From NCBI GenBank assembly GCA_024398135.1, contig CP073750.1, forward strand, positions 496,001 through 560,000: DNA of 64,000 nucleotides, read 5' to 3'. A model generated the notes under the pieces. The model worked only from the letters and a program-made list of their open reading frames with translations, ran no database searches and was not told the DNA's origin. This DNA comes from a bacterium SCSIO 12643. Its GTDB lineage: Bacteria; Bacteroidota; Bacteroidia; Flavobacteriales_G; Salibacteraceae. A program made the position numbers and the translations under genes. Below are positions 1 through 9,894 of this stretch, in pieces (position 1 is the first letter of the stretch; every line of letters starts with the position of its first letter).

Positions 1-366
1 ACCCCACAATTGGAAAGTAGCCCCTACCTCACCGAAGTTATCAATACATTTAGAAAACATACTGACGTAACTCTGGTTAGAATACTGAGACTAGAACCGG
101 GAGGTATTTTACAACGTCATACTGACCCTACATTAGGATTAGAGATAGAAAAATCTGTAATCAGATTAACCATACCGGTTTATTCCAATGATCAGGTTCA
201 GTTTTTATTAAATGATACCCATGTACCAATGCAAAATGGAGAATGTTGGTATATGAGATTAACAGATCCACACGAAGTTCTAAATCCAGGAGAAACTGAA
301 CGAATTAACATATCTATTGATATGATCCCTAATGATTGGGTGCGTTCAATGATATTAGACAATTAA
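1..366 (+). CDS. Aspartyl/asparaginyl beta-hydroxylase-like protein (5' partial)
   Basis: The reading frame is open to the first base of the window, so the N-terminus is missing; an internal TTG at 10 is not convincing as a start. The visible 121 codons match the C-terminal half of the Asp/Asn beta-hydroxylase (cupin, Fe(II)/2-oxoglutarate dioxygenase) family. There is an HTD iron-binding motif after GGILQR, a second His in DPHEV, and an Arg in ERINISID that would bind 2-oxoglutarate. The family hydroxylates protein or small-molecule Asp/Asn side chains; the substrate here is unknown. A strong terminator follows nine bases after the stop, so this is the last gene of its transcript. Confidence 0.75.
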   Translation, partial: TPQLESSPYLTEVINTFRKHTDVTLVRILRLEPGGILQRHTDPTLGLEIEKSVIRLTIPVYSNDQVQFLLNDTHVPMQNGECWYMRLTDPHEVLNPGETERINISIDMIPNDWVRSMILDN

Positions 367-374
367 AGTAGGTT

Positions 375-405
375 CCCCTTAAATATTATTTTAAGGGGAC
401 TTTTT
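375..405 (+). terminator. Rho-independent terminator
   Basis: CCCCTTAA (375-382) pairs with TTAAGGGG (391-398) around an AT loop and is followed by ACTTTTTG. It closes the beta-hydroxylase-like gene. Confidence 0.85.
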
Positions 406-423
406 GCTTGTATTTCTTGCAAT

Positions 424-696
424 ATGGATAAGCTTTTTAAGCTATTCTTCTGGCTTCGGATATTTATTTCTCCCACGCTCATTGGGGTTATATTAGGGCT
501 TATCACACTTGCATATTTAAATGACCCTTATGGACTTGTCATTGGTATTCTACTATCTATTACTGGCATTATTCTAGGAATTGTATTTGCTGAAAAAATG
601 AGAAAAAAACATGGAACAGCTAGGTTTATTTCTAAAGTTGATTCCAGTATTCCCGTCAAAACCGAAAAGAGAAAACCTCAGATACCGCATAAGTAA
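424..696 (+). CDS. Small two-helix membrane protein, unknown function
   Basis: A 90-residue protein that I do not recognise. Two hydrophobic segments, about residues 9-30 and 36-56, are separated by a short NDPYG turn. They are followed by a basic, hydrophilic tail of about 35 residues (EKMRKKHG onward), which would face the cytoplasm. It starts at an ATG shortly after the preceding terminator and lies 59 bases before the outer-membrane protein gene, so it could share that transcript. Calling it a gene rests on its full-length hydrophobic pattern and on its fit in an otherwise empty gap. Confidence 0.6.
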   Translation: MDKLFKLFFWLRIFISPTLIGVILGLITLAYLNDPYGLVIGILLSITGIILGIVFAEKMRKKHGTARFISKVDSSIPVKTEKRKPQIPHK

Positions 697-755
697 ATGC
701 ATACCTGTATGCATGAATAATACTACTTTTGACGCGTTTAACTAAAGCCATCAAT

Positions 756-1841
756 ATGAAAGTATTGTACCGTTTTTTACTTCTAATTGGAATTTGGAGT
801 TGTTGTGCATCTAACTTATATAGTCAGGGTGTGCCAAGCACCGGAGGTGGGAATAATGAAAGAAGTGATGAAAATTTCAAATTCATGCCAATTCCTTATA
901 TTGATTATAACCGGAGTTTGGGATTTACTGTTGGAGCCGTTCCAATTGCCATGTATAATCTGAGTAAAAAGGATACGATTTCCCCATCATCATTATCCGG
1001 AGCTATTGGAATGTACACCACCACACAATCGTGGTTTGTGGTTCAGTTTAACCGTTTTTATTTTAATGAAGATAGGTACCGTGCCACATTAGTTGGAGGA
1101 CAAGGAAATATTAACTTCCAGTTCTTTCTGGACATGCCATTTTCTCCCGGATATATCGATTACAACACGGGTGCCACTTTCTTTATGGTAGAACTTCAAC
1201 GGAAAGTTTACAAGCAGTTATATCTAGGGGCAAATTACACTTATACCAAGTTGATTACCAACTTTGACATTGCCAACGCACCTCAACAAGAAGATTATTT
1301 AAACGGATTGGGAGCTGTGGCTTCCCTCGACCTCAGAGATAATGTGTATTACCCGCATAATGGTTTTATTGCCAATCTGGACTACTCCACCTTCCCTGAA
1401 TTTTTAGATAATGAATTCGTATCTCAAAAAATCGAAATGGACTTTGATTATTTCATTGAGATGAAAAACAAAAAAGACATTATTGGAACCCGAATCTATA
1501 CGGGATTTGGAATTGGAGATTTAAACTTTAATCAGCAATTTGTGGTTGGACAAACTGATATCCGTGGGTATTCATTAGGAAAATATAGAGGAGAACAAAT
1601 TATAGCCGTTCAGGGAGAATATCGTTACAATCCTTTTAAAAAGTTGGGATTCGTTGGCTTTTTAGGATTCGCTTCCATTTTTGGATCTATCAACGATGGA
1701 GACAATGGATTGATTTTACCTGGACTTGGAACTGGATTTAGATACATGGTTTTTGAAAAAAATCATTTAAATGTCGGGATGGATGTCGCTGTAGGTAAAG
1801 GAGATTGGGGACTATACTTTAAAATTGGAGAGTCTTTTTAG
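756..1841 (+). CDS. BamA/TamA-family outer membrane beta-barrel protein (no POTRA domains)
   Basis: The ATG at 756 is chosen over an in-frame TTG at 729 because it places a standard signal peptide (MKVLYRFLLLIGIW, cleaved near YSQG) at the N-terminus. The mature protein of about 335 residues is rich in alternating aromatic beta strands and has the QTDIRGY motif near residue 270 that resembles the conserved VRGF/Y loop of Omp85-type barrels. It ends in Phe (KIGESF), the usual last residue of outer-membrane barrels. It is too short to carry POTRA repeats, so it is a barrel-only member; such proteins are common in Bacteroidota but their cargo is unknown. No partner gene is obvious nearby. Confidence 0.75.
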   Translation: MKVLYRFLLLIGIWSCCASNLYSQGVPSTGGGNNERSDENFKFMPIPYIDYNRSLGFTVGAVPIAMYNLSKKDTISPSSLSGAIGMYTTTQSWFVVQFNRFYFNEDRYRATLVGGQGNINFQFFLDMPFSPGYIDYNTGATFFMVELQRKVYKQLYLGANYTYTKLITNFDIANAPQQEDYLNGLGAVASLDLRDNVYYPHNGFIANLDYSTFPEFLDNEFVSQKIEMDFDYFIEMKNKKDIIGTRIYTGFGIGDLNFNQQFVVGQTDIRGYSLGKYRGEQIIAVQGEYRYNPFKKLGFVGFLGFASIFGSINDGDNGLILPGLGTGFRYMVFEKNHLNVGMDVAVGKGDWGLYFKIGESF

Positions 1842-2036
1842 TCTAAAAAGTTGATCCTTATCCTAATTTATTCCGTATCTAAATCATATTCTGGAAAGGG
1901 AAACGGTTATACATTTACACATAGAAAAAAAGTCTAATCTCAAGCTTTAAGGATTAGAAACATAGGTGAATGATATTGTATAAATTACATGTATATTGGA
2001 CGCCTCAAAAAAGGAGATAAAATTAGATAGAATCGG

Positions 2037-3377
2037 ATGAAGATTATTATTGCCGGAGCAGGAGATGTGGGGTTTCACCTGGCCATGCTATTATCGTACG
2101 AAAACCAGGAGATTACGGTAATTGACATGGATGAGGAAAAATTAAAACACATTTCATCTAAACTTGATGTGGCCACCGTAAAGGGAAACTGTACATCATA
2201 TAAATCATTGGAAGAAGCAGATATAAAATCTGCAAAGCTCTTGATTTCTGCCACGTCCTCTGAGGAAACAAACATCACTACGGCCATTTTTGCCAAGCAT
2301 CTGGGTGCTCAAAAAACAGTTGCCAGAGTTAAAAATCTGGAATACTTACAAGACCGTGAACGTGCCTACCTTAGAGAATTGGGGATTGATGAGATTATTT
2401 CTCCTGAATATCTGGCTTCAAAGGAGATCAAGAGACTTTTAAACTCCACGGTTTTAACCGATGTTTTTGACTTTGAAGATGGTAAGTTGACTCTCTTAGG
2501 TATTCTGGTAGATGATCAGTGTATTCTACGAAACAAGACATTAGCTGAATTAGCATATCTCAATCCCAACAATGATTTTATTACCGTAGCCTTATTGCGT
2601 GACGGACAAACAATCATTCCGCATGGAAACAATAGTTTCTTGCCAGGAGATCATGCTTACTTCCTTGCAAATCCGGAAGGGGTAGATCGTGTATTGAGCT
2701 TTAGCCATATCAAAAAGAAGGTCATCAAAAATGTGATGATTCTTGGTGGTAGTTACATCGCCAGACATGCCGCTAAAAAACTAAGTGAGAAGTATAATAT
2801 CAAACTCATTGAACAGGATAAGCACAAATGTTTTGATCTTGCTGATGAAATGCCAAATGTATTGGTTGTTCACGGGGACGGTAGAAATTCCGACCTTATT
2901 GAACAAGAGGGGATTCAAAATATGGATGCATTTATCGCCTTAACCGGAAACTCTGAAACAAACATTATTTCCAGTTTGGTAGCCAAGCAGCATGGTGTTG
3001 AAAAGACCATTGCATTGGTTGAGAATGTAGATTACATCCACCTTTCTCAAAATATTGGTGTAGATACTTTAATCAACCGTAAACTGATCGCGGCAAACTT
3101 TATTTTCCGTTACATTCGTAAAGGAGATATTATGGCTATCACCAGTATTCATGGTGTGGATGCCGAGATTGTAGAGTTTGTAGTAAAAGAAAAATCTAAG
3201 ATTACCACACAGTATATCAAAAATCTAAAATTCCCTAAAAACGCTTTAATTGGTGGGGTGGTACGTAAAGACCGTTCCATTATCCCAAATGGAGATTTTC
3301 GTATTCGAACCGGAGACCGTGTAGTGGTACTCTGCTCTCGTCAGGCTATTCATACTGTTGAAGAATTTTTTAACTAA
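2037..3377 (+). CDS. trkA: Trk-type K+ uptake regulatory subunit TrkA
   Basis: TrkA is the cytoplasmic NAD(H)-binding gating ring of the Trk potassium channel. The 446-residue protein shows two RCK modules. Each has an N-terminal Rossmann domain, the first with GAGDVG at residues 6-11 and the acidic VIDMDEE strand end, the second with ILGGSYIARHAA near residue 236. Each is followed by a TrkA_C domain (about residues 140-225 and 365-446). The length is that of a classical two-module TrkA. Its stop codon overlaps the start of trkH by one base (TAATG), so the two are translationally coupled. The 195-base leader has one modest inverted repeat (TCTAATC at 1933 with GATTAGA at 1952) that could be regulatory. 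Confidence 0.95.
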   Translation: MKIIIAGAGDVGFHLAMLLSYENQEITVIDMDEEKLKHISSKLDVATVKGNCTSYKSLEEADIKSAKLLISATSSEETNITTAIFAKHLGAQKTVARVKNLEYLQDRERAYLRELGIDEIISPEYLASKEIKRLLNSTVLTDVFDFEDGKLTLLGILVDDQCILRNKTLAELAYLNPNNDFITVALLRDGQTIIPHGNNSFLPGDHAYFLANPEGVDRVLSFSHIKKKVIKNVMILGGSYIARHAAKKLSEKYNIKLIEQDKHKCFDLADEMPNVLVVHGDGRNSDLIEQEGIQNMDAFIALTGNSETNIISSLVAKQHGVEKTIALVENVDYIHLSQNIGVDTLINRKLIAANFIFRYIRKGDIMAITSIHGVDAEIVEFVVKEKSKITTQYIKNLKFPKNALIGGVVRKDRSIIPNGDFRIRTGDRVVVLCSRQAIHTVEEFFN

Positions 3378-4828
3378 TGAGTTTTAAAAATATATTCGGA
3401 ATTCTGGGAATGCTGATTGCGCTAAATGGTGCGTTTATGCTCACCGCTATTCCATTTTCCATTTATTATAAAGAGGATTATTTTCCATTGCTTACGGCCA
3501 GCTTAATCTCTATTATCCTGGGTTTATCCACATGGGCAACCATGCGGATGAAAAACAAGAAGGAACTGAGTAAAAAAGAAGGTTATTTGGTGGTCGCTTT
3601 GGGCTGGGTTTCGATGTCCACGTTTGGAATGCTTCCATTCTTACTCAGCGGGTCCATTGAAACCATTCATGAAGCCTTTTTTGAGACCATGTCGGGCTAT
3701 ACTACAACAGGTGCTTCCATTCTTAATGATATTGAGGCGGTACCCAAAGGGATTCTATTTTGGCGCAGTCTTACCCAATGGATTGGGGGTATGGGAATTA
3801 TTGTACTGACCATTGCACTCCTCCCTATGTTGGGTGTTGGTGGAATGCAGTTATTCATTGCCGAAGCTCCCGGAATCAGCCCCGATAAACTCAAGCCCAG
3901 AATTGCAGATACAGCCAAACGTTTGTGGTTAATCTATCTAGGTTTAACTGCTGTCGAAACAGTTCTTTTACGTTTGGGTGGAATGAACTTTTTTGATGCC
4001 ATCAATCATAGTTTAACCACCATGGCAACCGGGGGATTTTCAACAAAAAATGCATCTATGGCACACTATGAATCTACTCCGTACATCCAGTATGTTGTCA
4101 TGATTTTTATGTTCCTGGCCGGGGTCAATTTCACCCTAACTTACTTTGGTCTAAAAGGTCGTTTCCAAAAGGTCTGGAAGAATGAGGAATTCAAAACATA
4201 TCTGTTTTTTACAGTTATTTTTTCTGTTTTTACTACCGCTGGAATTCTGATTTTTACGGATTCTGAATTTGAACCTGCTTTTAGAGATGCTACATTTCAG
4301 GTCATTTCTGTGATCACAACTACCGGATACATTTCCGCGGATTATACGTCCTGGGCTCCAATTCTTACCGTGATGTTCTTCTTCTTAATGTTCTTGGGAG
4401 GTTCAGCTGGCTCTACTGCTGGTGGGGTGAAAATTGTACGTCATTTGGTGATGATCAAAAACTCATTTTTAGAAATGAAACGTATTCTCCATCCATCTGC
4501 CATTTTACCGGTGAGATTGAATGATCATGCGGTAAGTCAAAGCGTTACGCACCATGTTCTGGCTTTTATTATTGTATACTTATCTATATTCGTTTTTGGA
4601 TCACTAGCGGTCGCTTTAACCGGGGTAGACTTTATGACAACGATTAGTGCCGTAGCTACTAGTTTAGGGAATGTTGGACCAGGTTTAGGATCTGTTGGAC
4701 CAGTAGATAATTTCGCTCATCTTCCAATGCTCACAAAATGGATGTTGTCTTTCTTGATGTTAATTGGAAGACTTGAATTATTTACAATTCTTATCCTATT
4801 TACACCTTACTTCTGGAAGAAGATTTAA
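3377..4828 (+). CDS. trkH: Trk-type K+ transporter membrane subunit TrkH
   Basis: This is the ion-conducting inner-membrane subunit that pairs with TrkA. The 483-residue protein is hydrophobic throughout and contains the four pore-loop signatures of the TrkH/KtrB superfamily: GYTTTGAS near residue 106, ATGGFST near 216, TTTGYISADY near 310, and SLGNVGPGL near 430. Each has the Gly that lines the selectivity filter. The start ATG overlaps the trkA stop by one base. The gene ends just before the convergent NlpC/P60 gene with about 30 bases between them. Confidence 0.95.
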   Translation: MSFKNIFGILGMLIALNGAFMLTAIPFSIYYKEDYFPLLTASLISIILGLSTWATMRMKNKKELSKKEGYLVVALGWVSMSTFGMLPFLLSGSIETIHEAFFETMSGYTTTGASILNDIEAVPKGILFWRSLTQWIGGMGIIVLTIALLPMLGVGGMQLFIAEAPGISPDKLKPRIADTAKRLWLIYLGLTAVETVLLRLGGMNFFDAINHSLTTMATGGFSTKNASMAHYESTPYIQYVVMIFMFLAGVNFTLTYFGLKGRFQKVWKNEEFKTYLFFTVIFSVFTTAGILIFTDSEFEPAFRDATFQVISVITTTGYISADYTSWAPILTVMFFFLMFLGGSAGSTAGGVKIVRHLVMIKNSFLEMKRILHPSAILPVRLNDHAVSQSVTHHVLAFIIVYLSIFVFGSLAVALTGVDFMTTISAVATSLGNVGPGLGSVGPVDNFAHLPMLTKWMLSFLMLIGRLELFTILILFTPYFWKKI

Positions 4829-4860
4829 GTGGGGTTGAATACGAAAATCAAAGATTTAAA

Positions 4861-5640
4861 TTATTTGATCACGCGTGTGATTAATCTCAAATGATGAGAA
4901 TAATCATACATTTCATCATTAAAAATACCTTGATGATCTATACGATCTACGCGTACTTTTCCCGAAGCATGGATGATCTTATTATCTCCAAGTAGAATAC
5001 CTACGTGAGTAATTCGTCCTTCACTATTATCAAAGAAAGCCAAATCACCAGGAGTTGCCTCTTCAATAAAACTCAATCGATCTCCGACCTCTGCCTGTTG
5101 CGATGCATCTCTAGGAAGATCTACTCCACACATACGATATACGATTTGGGAATAGCCCGAACAATCGATGCCAAAAGGAGTTCTTCCACCCCATAAATAA
5201 GGAGAGTTTAAATATAAAAATGCAGTCTCTATCAATAAATCCCTTCCAACCGTTGGATGTTGTAAAACCTCGTCTTCGAATTCAAATTTTTGATCGGAAA
5301 ATTCTAATAACCCCTCAGAATATTGAGGTAAAACACTTCCCATTACCAAAGGAGAAAATGTCTCGGTTTGAAGCGACTTTAGTAAGGAAATGAGTTCAAT
5401 AGAAAATGTCCTGGGGCTTTTCTCCAAAGACATGAACTCTTCACGTTTCATCTCTTTGTGTTGCTTTCGATCAATCCAGGATTCATACCCATCATGTGCC
5501 GCACGGATTTTCACCCATTTCTTACGCTCATCAATTACACGGTAAATTTCACCAAATAACAATTGAGATACCATCTCACTGGTATCTGCAGGTTCTAGTC
5601 TGCACGGGACAATACTTAAGGCACAAATGCCGTACTTCAT
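4861..5640 (-). CDS. NlpC/P60 (C40) family peptidase with N-terminal SH3-like domain
   Basis: A cell-wall hydrolase that would cleave the D-Glu/meso-diaminopimelate (or equivalent) bond in peptidoglycan stem peptides. The C-terminal papain-like domain has the catalytic Cys160 in GIDCSGYSQ, His212 in THVGILLG and the third polar residue His224 in KIIHASG. Residues 1-60 form a bacterial SH3-like fold (RLEPADTSEMVSQLLFGE, then KKWVKIRAAHDGYESWI), and a linker domain lies between. No signal peptide is apparent from the ATG at 5640, so export is uncertain. The 259-residue length fits the Bacteroidota family of SH3-NlpC proteins. Confidence 0.9.
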   Translation of the reverse strand: MKYGICALSIVPCRLEPADTSEMVSQLLFGEIYRVIDERKKWVKIRAAHDGYESWIDRKQHKEMKREEFMSLEKSPRTFSIELISLLKSLQTETFSPLVMGSVLPQYSEGLLEFSDQKFEFEDEVLQHPTVGRDLLIETAFLYLNSPYLWGGRTPFGIDCSGYSQIVYRMCGVDLPRDASQQAEVGDRLSFIEEATPGDLAFFDNSEGRITHVGILLGDNKIIHASGKVRVDRIDHQGIFNDEMYDYSHHLRLITRVIK

Positions 5641-5694
5641 TCTAATTGTTTTTGGTCCGCTTTAAATAAATCGAATCACTCGAAAGAAATTTAA

Positions 5695-5738
5695 ATGCCC
5701 GACAAATAAAAGCATTGGTCTGCTAATTTGTCGGGCAT
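5695..5738 (-). terminator. Terminator hairpin of the thiolase gene
   Basis: A perfect 13-bp inverted repeat, ATGCCCGACAAAT (5695-5707) with ATTTGTCGGGCAT (5726-5738), has an 18-base loop. On the minus strand it is followed by TTTAAATTTC. It sits between the thiolase stop and the NlpC/P60 gene. Confidence 0.75.
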
Positions 5739-5782
5739 CTATAATGATCTTATTAACAACTAAACGTTATTTTATAAAACGT

Positions 5783-6961
5783 TTAAGCTAATTCTAATAC
5801 AAATGCAGAAGCACCTCCACCACCGTTACAAATTCCAGCAGCTCCACGTTTACCTCCGTTTTGTTTCAATACATTGATTAATGTTACCAGGATTCTTGAA
5901 CCTGATGATCCAAGTGGGTGTCCTAACGATACCGCGCCACCATTTACATCAACTTTTGCAGGGTCTAATCCTAATTTTTGAGTATTTACAATCCCTACTA
6001 CTGAGAATGCCTCGTTTAACTCCCAGAAATCGATATCAGAGTTTTCTAAACCTGCTTTTGCCAATGCTTTTGGTAATGCTTTAGATGGTGCTGTTGTAAA
6101 CCACTCTGGCTCATGTGCTGCATCTGCATAGCTCACTACTTTTGCCAATGGAGTTACACCTAACTCACGCATTTTTTCACCACTCATTAAAATCAAAGCC
6201 GAAGCTCCATCATTAATAGTTGATGCGTTTGCAGCAGTTACCGATCCATCTTTTTTGAATACCGGACGCAAAGTTGGAATCTTTTCGAATTTCACATTCT
6301 TATACTCCTCATCTTCGGTTACCATTAATGGCTCACCTCTTCTTTGTGGTACTTCAACAGGAACAATTTCATCATTAAATTTTCCAGCTTCCCATGCTGC
6401 AGCTGATCTTTTGTAAGACTCTACTGCGAATGCATCTTGCTCTTCTCTGGAAATATTACACTCAGTGGCACACATATCTGCAGCAACTCCCATGTGGAAA
6501 TTGTTGTATACATCTTGAAGGCCATCTAAAATTAAACCGTCTTGCGCTTTAAAATCACCTAATTTAAATCCTCCACGTGAGTTTTTAATGTAATGTGGTA
6601 CCTGAGACATGTTCTCCATTCCACCTGCAACAACAACATCGTTATCTCCAGTCATAATAGATTGTGCAGCCAACATTACCGCTTTCATTCCTGAAGCACA
6701 TACTTTGTTTACAGTCGTACATGGTACATTTTGCTCAATTCCAGCAAAGATTGCAGCCTGACGTGCCGGAGCTTGTCCTGCACCTGCTTGTAGTACATTA
6801 CCCATAAATACTTCTTGTACCCATTCTGGTTTGATACCACCTTTATCTAATGCGCCTTTGATTGCAGCTGCCCCTAACTTGGTTACAGGTACCGAAGATA
6901 AGATTCCGTTGAAACTTCCCATTGGTGTACGCACCGCTGAAACTATATATACTTCCTTCAT
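5783..6961 (-). CDS. Acetyl-CoA C-acyltransferase (thiolase)
   Basis: A thiolase that condenses two acyl-CoA units or cleaves 3-ketoacyl-CoA with CoA. All three catalytic residues are visible: the nucleophile Cys88 in NKVCASGMKA, His348 in SLGHPLGSSG, and Cys378 in GICNGGGGASA. The 392-residue length is that of tetrameric acetyl-CoA acetyltransferases (AtoB/PhaA type). The sequence alone does not separate a biosynthetic acetoacetyl-CoA role from beta-oxidation, and no beta-oxidation partner is adjacent. It is a single-gene unit bounded by a strong hairpin downstream. Confidence 0.92.
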   Translation of the reverse strand: MKEVYIVSAVRTPMGSFNGILSSVPVTKLGAAAIKGALDKGGIKPEWVQEVFMGNVLQAGAGQAPARQAAIFAGIEQNVPCTTVNKVCASGMKAVMLAAQSIMTGDNDVVVAGGMENMSQVPHYIKNSRGGFKLGDFKAQDGLILDGLQDVYNNFHMGVAADMCATECNISREEQDAFAVESYKRSAAAWEAGKFNDEIVPVEVPQRRGEPLMVTEDEEYKNVKFEKIPTLRPVFKKDGSVTAANASTINDGASALILMSGEKMRELGVTPLAKVVSYADAAHEPEWFTTAPSKALPKALAKAGLENSDIDFWELNEAFSVVGIVNTQKLGLDPAKVDVNGGAVSLGHPLGSSGSRILVTLINVLKQNGGKRGAAGICNGGGGASAFVLELA

Positions 6962-7068
6962 ATTGTATGTTTTAAATATTCAAATTTTACGGCTGCAAAT
7001 TTAATGAATTCAACATACTTTGGAAAGTGAAATTCCAGTGTTTCCCGAGGATTAAAATCAAACCGAAT

Positions 7069-9894
7069 CTAATTCATTTTCTTTTGCTGAAAATCTTCTG
7101 AAATCAGATTCATCACTTCACAATACTTCTCGATTATAGTGGTAATTCGATCTACATTCTCCCCTTTTTCAGCCCATTTTTCCAGTTCACGGATCTCATC
7201 AGTTAATGATGAGATACTCAATTGATCGATAACCGGTTTCATTTTATGCGCGACCTTTTTGATTTCAGGAAAGTCATGTTGCTCAAGTGCTTCTTTAAAT
7301 TGTCCTGTGGTCAGTTCCGTTTCTTTAATGAAAATTCCAACTACTTTTTTAATGAAAGCATCGCTTCCCCGACTAATCTGTTCCAATTTATCCATAGAAT
7401 AGAGACCATCTGCAGAATCCATTTTTTCAGGCTCAAGCTCCAAATCCACTCCTAACCATAAAGACAGTTTACCAATGATCTGATATTCTTCAAAAGGTTT
7501 AGGAACAAAATCGTTCATCCCGGAGTTTAAGTACTTTCTTTCGTCTCCTTCAATCACATTTGCCGTTAGAGCAATGATCGGGATATCCATTTTTAATCGA
7601 TCTCTGATAATTTGAGTCGCCTGAAGCCCATCCATGACCGGCATTTGTACATCCATCAAAACCAAATCAAACTCTTCGGTTTGTAGTATATCAATTGCTT
7701 CAGCTCCATTCTCTACAAAAGTTAAATTCATCTCATAGGGCTCTAATGTAGCTTCTACCACCATTTGATTCATGGAGTTATCTTCTGCTATTAAAATCCT
7801 TTTATCTTTTAAATGATTCACACTATTGGCATCTATTTCTTCTACTTTGGTATTGATAATCCCTTCATGTAATTCTAACGGCAATTGAATCGTTACAGTA
7901 GTCCCTTTTCCTTTTTCACTCTCTACAGCAATATTTCCATCCATCAACTCCACCAACTCTTTACAGATATTCATACCTAGGCCTGTACCTCCGAATTTGC
8001 GTGCGGTTGAACTTCCTTCCTGAGTAAACTTCTCAAAAATCTTATCCAGGAACTCTTTATCCATTCCATAACCTTCATCAATAACCGCAATTGAAATCAG
8101 TTGTCGATCTACAGTATTTCCAATTAAATCCGCTTTAATTTTAATGACTCCTTCTGGGGTAAACTTGATAGAATTTCCAATTAAATTCAATAGAACCTGA
8201 GTGATTCTATGGGAGTCGCCAAAAAACGAAGCATTAATTTCCGGTGCAACTATCACTTCTATTTCCAAATCAGACTCCTCTGCTTTTGGAAGCATGACAT
8301 GACGTGCGTGGTGCAGCATTTTACTAAAATCAAATGCCTCTTTCTCAATGGTAAACTTCCCTGCCTCTATCTTCGATAAATCGAGAATATCATTCAGAAT
8401 TACCACCAGGTTATCTGATGCGGATTTAATAATATCTAAATAAAATTTCTGCTTATCACTTAAATCAGTCCTGAAAAGCATTCTGGTCATCCCAATAATT
8501 CCATTCATCGGTGTACGAATCTCATGGCTCATATTGGCTAAAAACACTTCTTTGATCTTAGCCGTTCGCTCAGTTTCCAGCTTAGATTCTATCAATTCCT
8601 TTTCAAGATTCTTATGCTCTGTCAAATCCAAATGAATCCCAATTGATCCTGAAACCGCTCCGACCTCATTATACAATGGGGCCCCACTGATAAGCCACCA
8701 CCTTTCATCTCCTTCCTTATTTCTTACCGCTACTTCATACGTATCGGAAACCCCGGTTTTTCTAGACTCAATCTTAGAATCAATAATTGGCATATTTTCT
8801 TCATCCAAAAGAATCTCGGTTGAAGATTTACCCAGTATCTCAGACAATTCATAACCACTCATTTTACTAAAACTTCGGTTGACATACTGAACGATTCCTT
8901 CAGTATCCACTTCCATCAGTCCCAAATTCATATTAGTGATAATACGCTGATACTTTTCTTCACTTCGTTGGAGGTTCTTCAGATATTTTCTTTGTTTGGT
9001 TACATCCACATAATTCCACATGTGACCGCTATAGTAGTTTTCCACATATATCGGGATAAAAGAACGTTCGATGATTCTTCCGTCTTTAAGTTCCAATTCT
9101 TCATCAATAACCAACTTTTTGTCTGTTAGAAGTTCTTGAATCCGATCTTCATATTCTTTTTCAGATTCGAAAGCTCCTTTAACCTGAGATAATAAGTTAA
9201 ATCCCATTTTGCCTATCAGCTCTGTTGGTGATTTAGCTATTCCAAACAGTTCACAAAATGCTTCATTCACAATGACAGATCTACTTTGTTCATCTTCTAG
9301 TAAGACCGCAGTATGGAGGTTTTTAATCAGATTATTTAATCTGGTTTGAGAAATTTTAGCATCTGTAATATCTCTCGCTACCGCATTGACCTGCAAAACA
9401 TCTCCTTTTTCATCGAATTGCATCATGACGTTTTGCCCGAGCCAAAACAATTCACCCGTTTTTGATATGACAGGAAATTCTTTGTAGGTATCAACAATCT
9501 TCTCTTCCCATTGCTTGTAATAAAACTTACTCATACTTTCCTGATGACCGGAAAGTATCAACTCGGTAAAGTGTTTCTTTTTTATTTCTTCAATGGTATA
9601 ACCGGTTTTCTTTAATGTAACCGGATTGGCATATGTAAAATACCCTTCTGCATTTAACCTGTAGATTAAATCTGACGCAGTTTCAACGATAGATTTAAAA
9701 CGTGCTTCATTGATCTCCAGTTGGCGTGATCGTTCTTCAACCTGATCCTCGAGACTTGCATTGAGTTGCTTAAGCGCCTGATTCGCCTCATACAACTCAA
9801 AACTTTTTAACTCCAGAATTTTTTCAGCTTCTCTCCTTGCCAGCCTTTCACGTTCAATCTTTCGTTTTAAAAGATCTTCTGTCTTACTCATCAA
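7069..9894 (-). CDS. Hybrid sensor histidine kinase with PAS, receiver and Hpt domains, partner of H-NOX
   Basis: A 941-residue soluble multi-domain kinase with no membrane segment. Domains in order: N-terminal coiled coil (1-62); three PAS domains (about 65-180, 185-300, 312-428); HisKA with phospho-acceptor His457 in NMSHEIRTPMNG; HATPase_c (about 555-672, with N, G1 and G2 boxes at NLIGNSIKF, DEGYG and GGTGLGM); receiver with Asp748 in LMDVQMPVMDG; and a C-terminal Hpt domain with His883 in VAHKMKP. All phosphorelay steps up to Hpt are therefore in one chain and the final response regulator must be encoded elsewhere. The start overlaps the 3' end of the H-NOX gene by 11 bases. In other bacteria such H-NOX/kinase pairs respond to nitric oxide, so an NO-responsive relay is the likely role. 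Confidence 0.92.
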   Translation of the reverse strand: MMSKTEDLLKRKIERERLARREAEKILELKSFELYEANQALKQLNASLEDQVEERSRQLEINEARFKSIVETASDLIYRLNAEGYFTYANPVTLKKTGYTIEEIKKKHFTELILSGHQESMSKFYYKQWEEKIVDTYKEFPVISKTGELFWLGQNVMMQFDEKGDVLQVNAVARDITDAKISQTRLNNLIKNLHTAVLLEDEQSRSVIVNEAFCELFGIAKSPTELIGKMGFNLLSQVKGAFESEKEYEDRIQELLTDKKLVIDEELELKDGRIIERSFIPIYVENYYSGHMWNYVDVTKQRKYLKNLQRSEEKYQRIITNMNLGLMEVDTEGIVQYVNRSFSKMSGYELSEILGKSSTEILLDEENMPIIDSKIESRKTGVSDTYEVAVRNKEGDERWWLISGAPLYNEVGAVSGSIGIHLDLTEHKNLEKELIESKLETERTAKIKEVFLANMSHEIRTPMNGIIGMTRMLFRTDLSDKQKFYLDIIKSASDNLVVILNDILDLSKIEAGKFTIEKEAFDFSKMLHHARHVMLPKAEESDLEIEVIVAPEINASFFGDSHRITQVLLNLIGNSIKFTPEGVIKIKADLIGNTVDRQLISIAVIDEGYGMDKEFLDKIFEKFTQEGSSTARKFGGTGLGMNICKELVELMDGNIAVESEKGKGTTVTIQLPLELHEGIINTKVEEIDANSVNHLKDKRILIAEDNSMNQMVVEATLEPYEMNLTFVENGAEAIDILQTEEFDLVLMDVQMPVMDGLQATQIIRDRLKMDIPIIALTANVIEGDERKYLNSGMNDFVPKPFEEYQIIGKLSLWLGVDLELEPEKMDSADGLYSMDKLEQISRGSDAFIKKVVGIFIKETELTTGQFKEALEQHDFPEIKKVAHKMKPVIDQLSISSLTDEIRELEKWAEKGENVDRITTIIEKYCEVMNLISEDFQQKKMN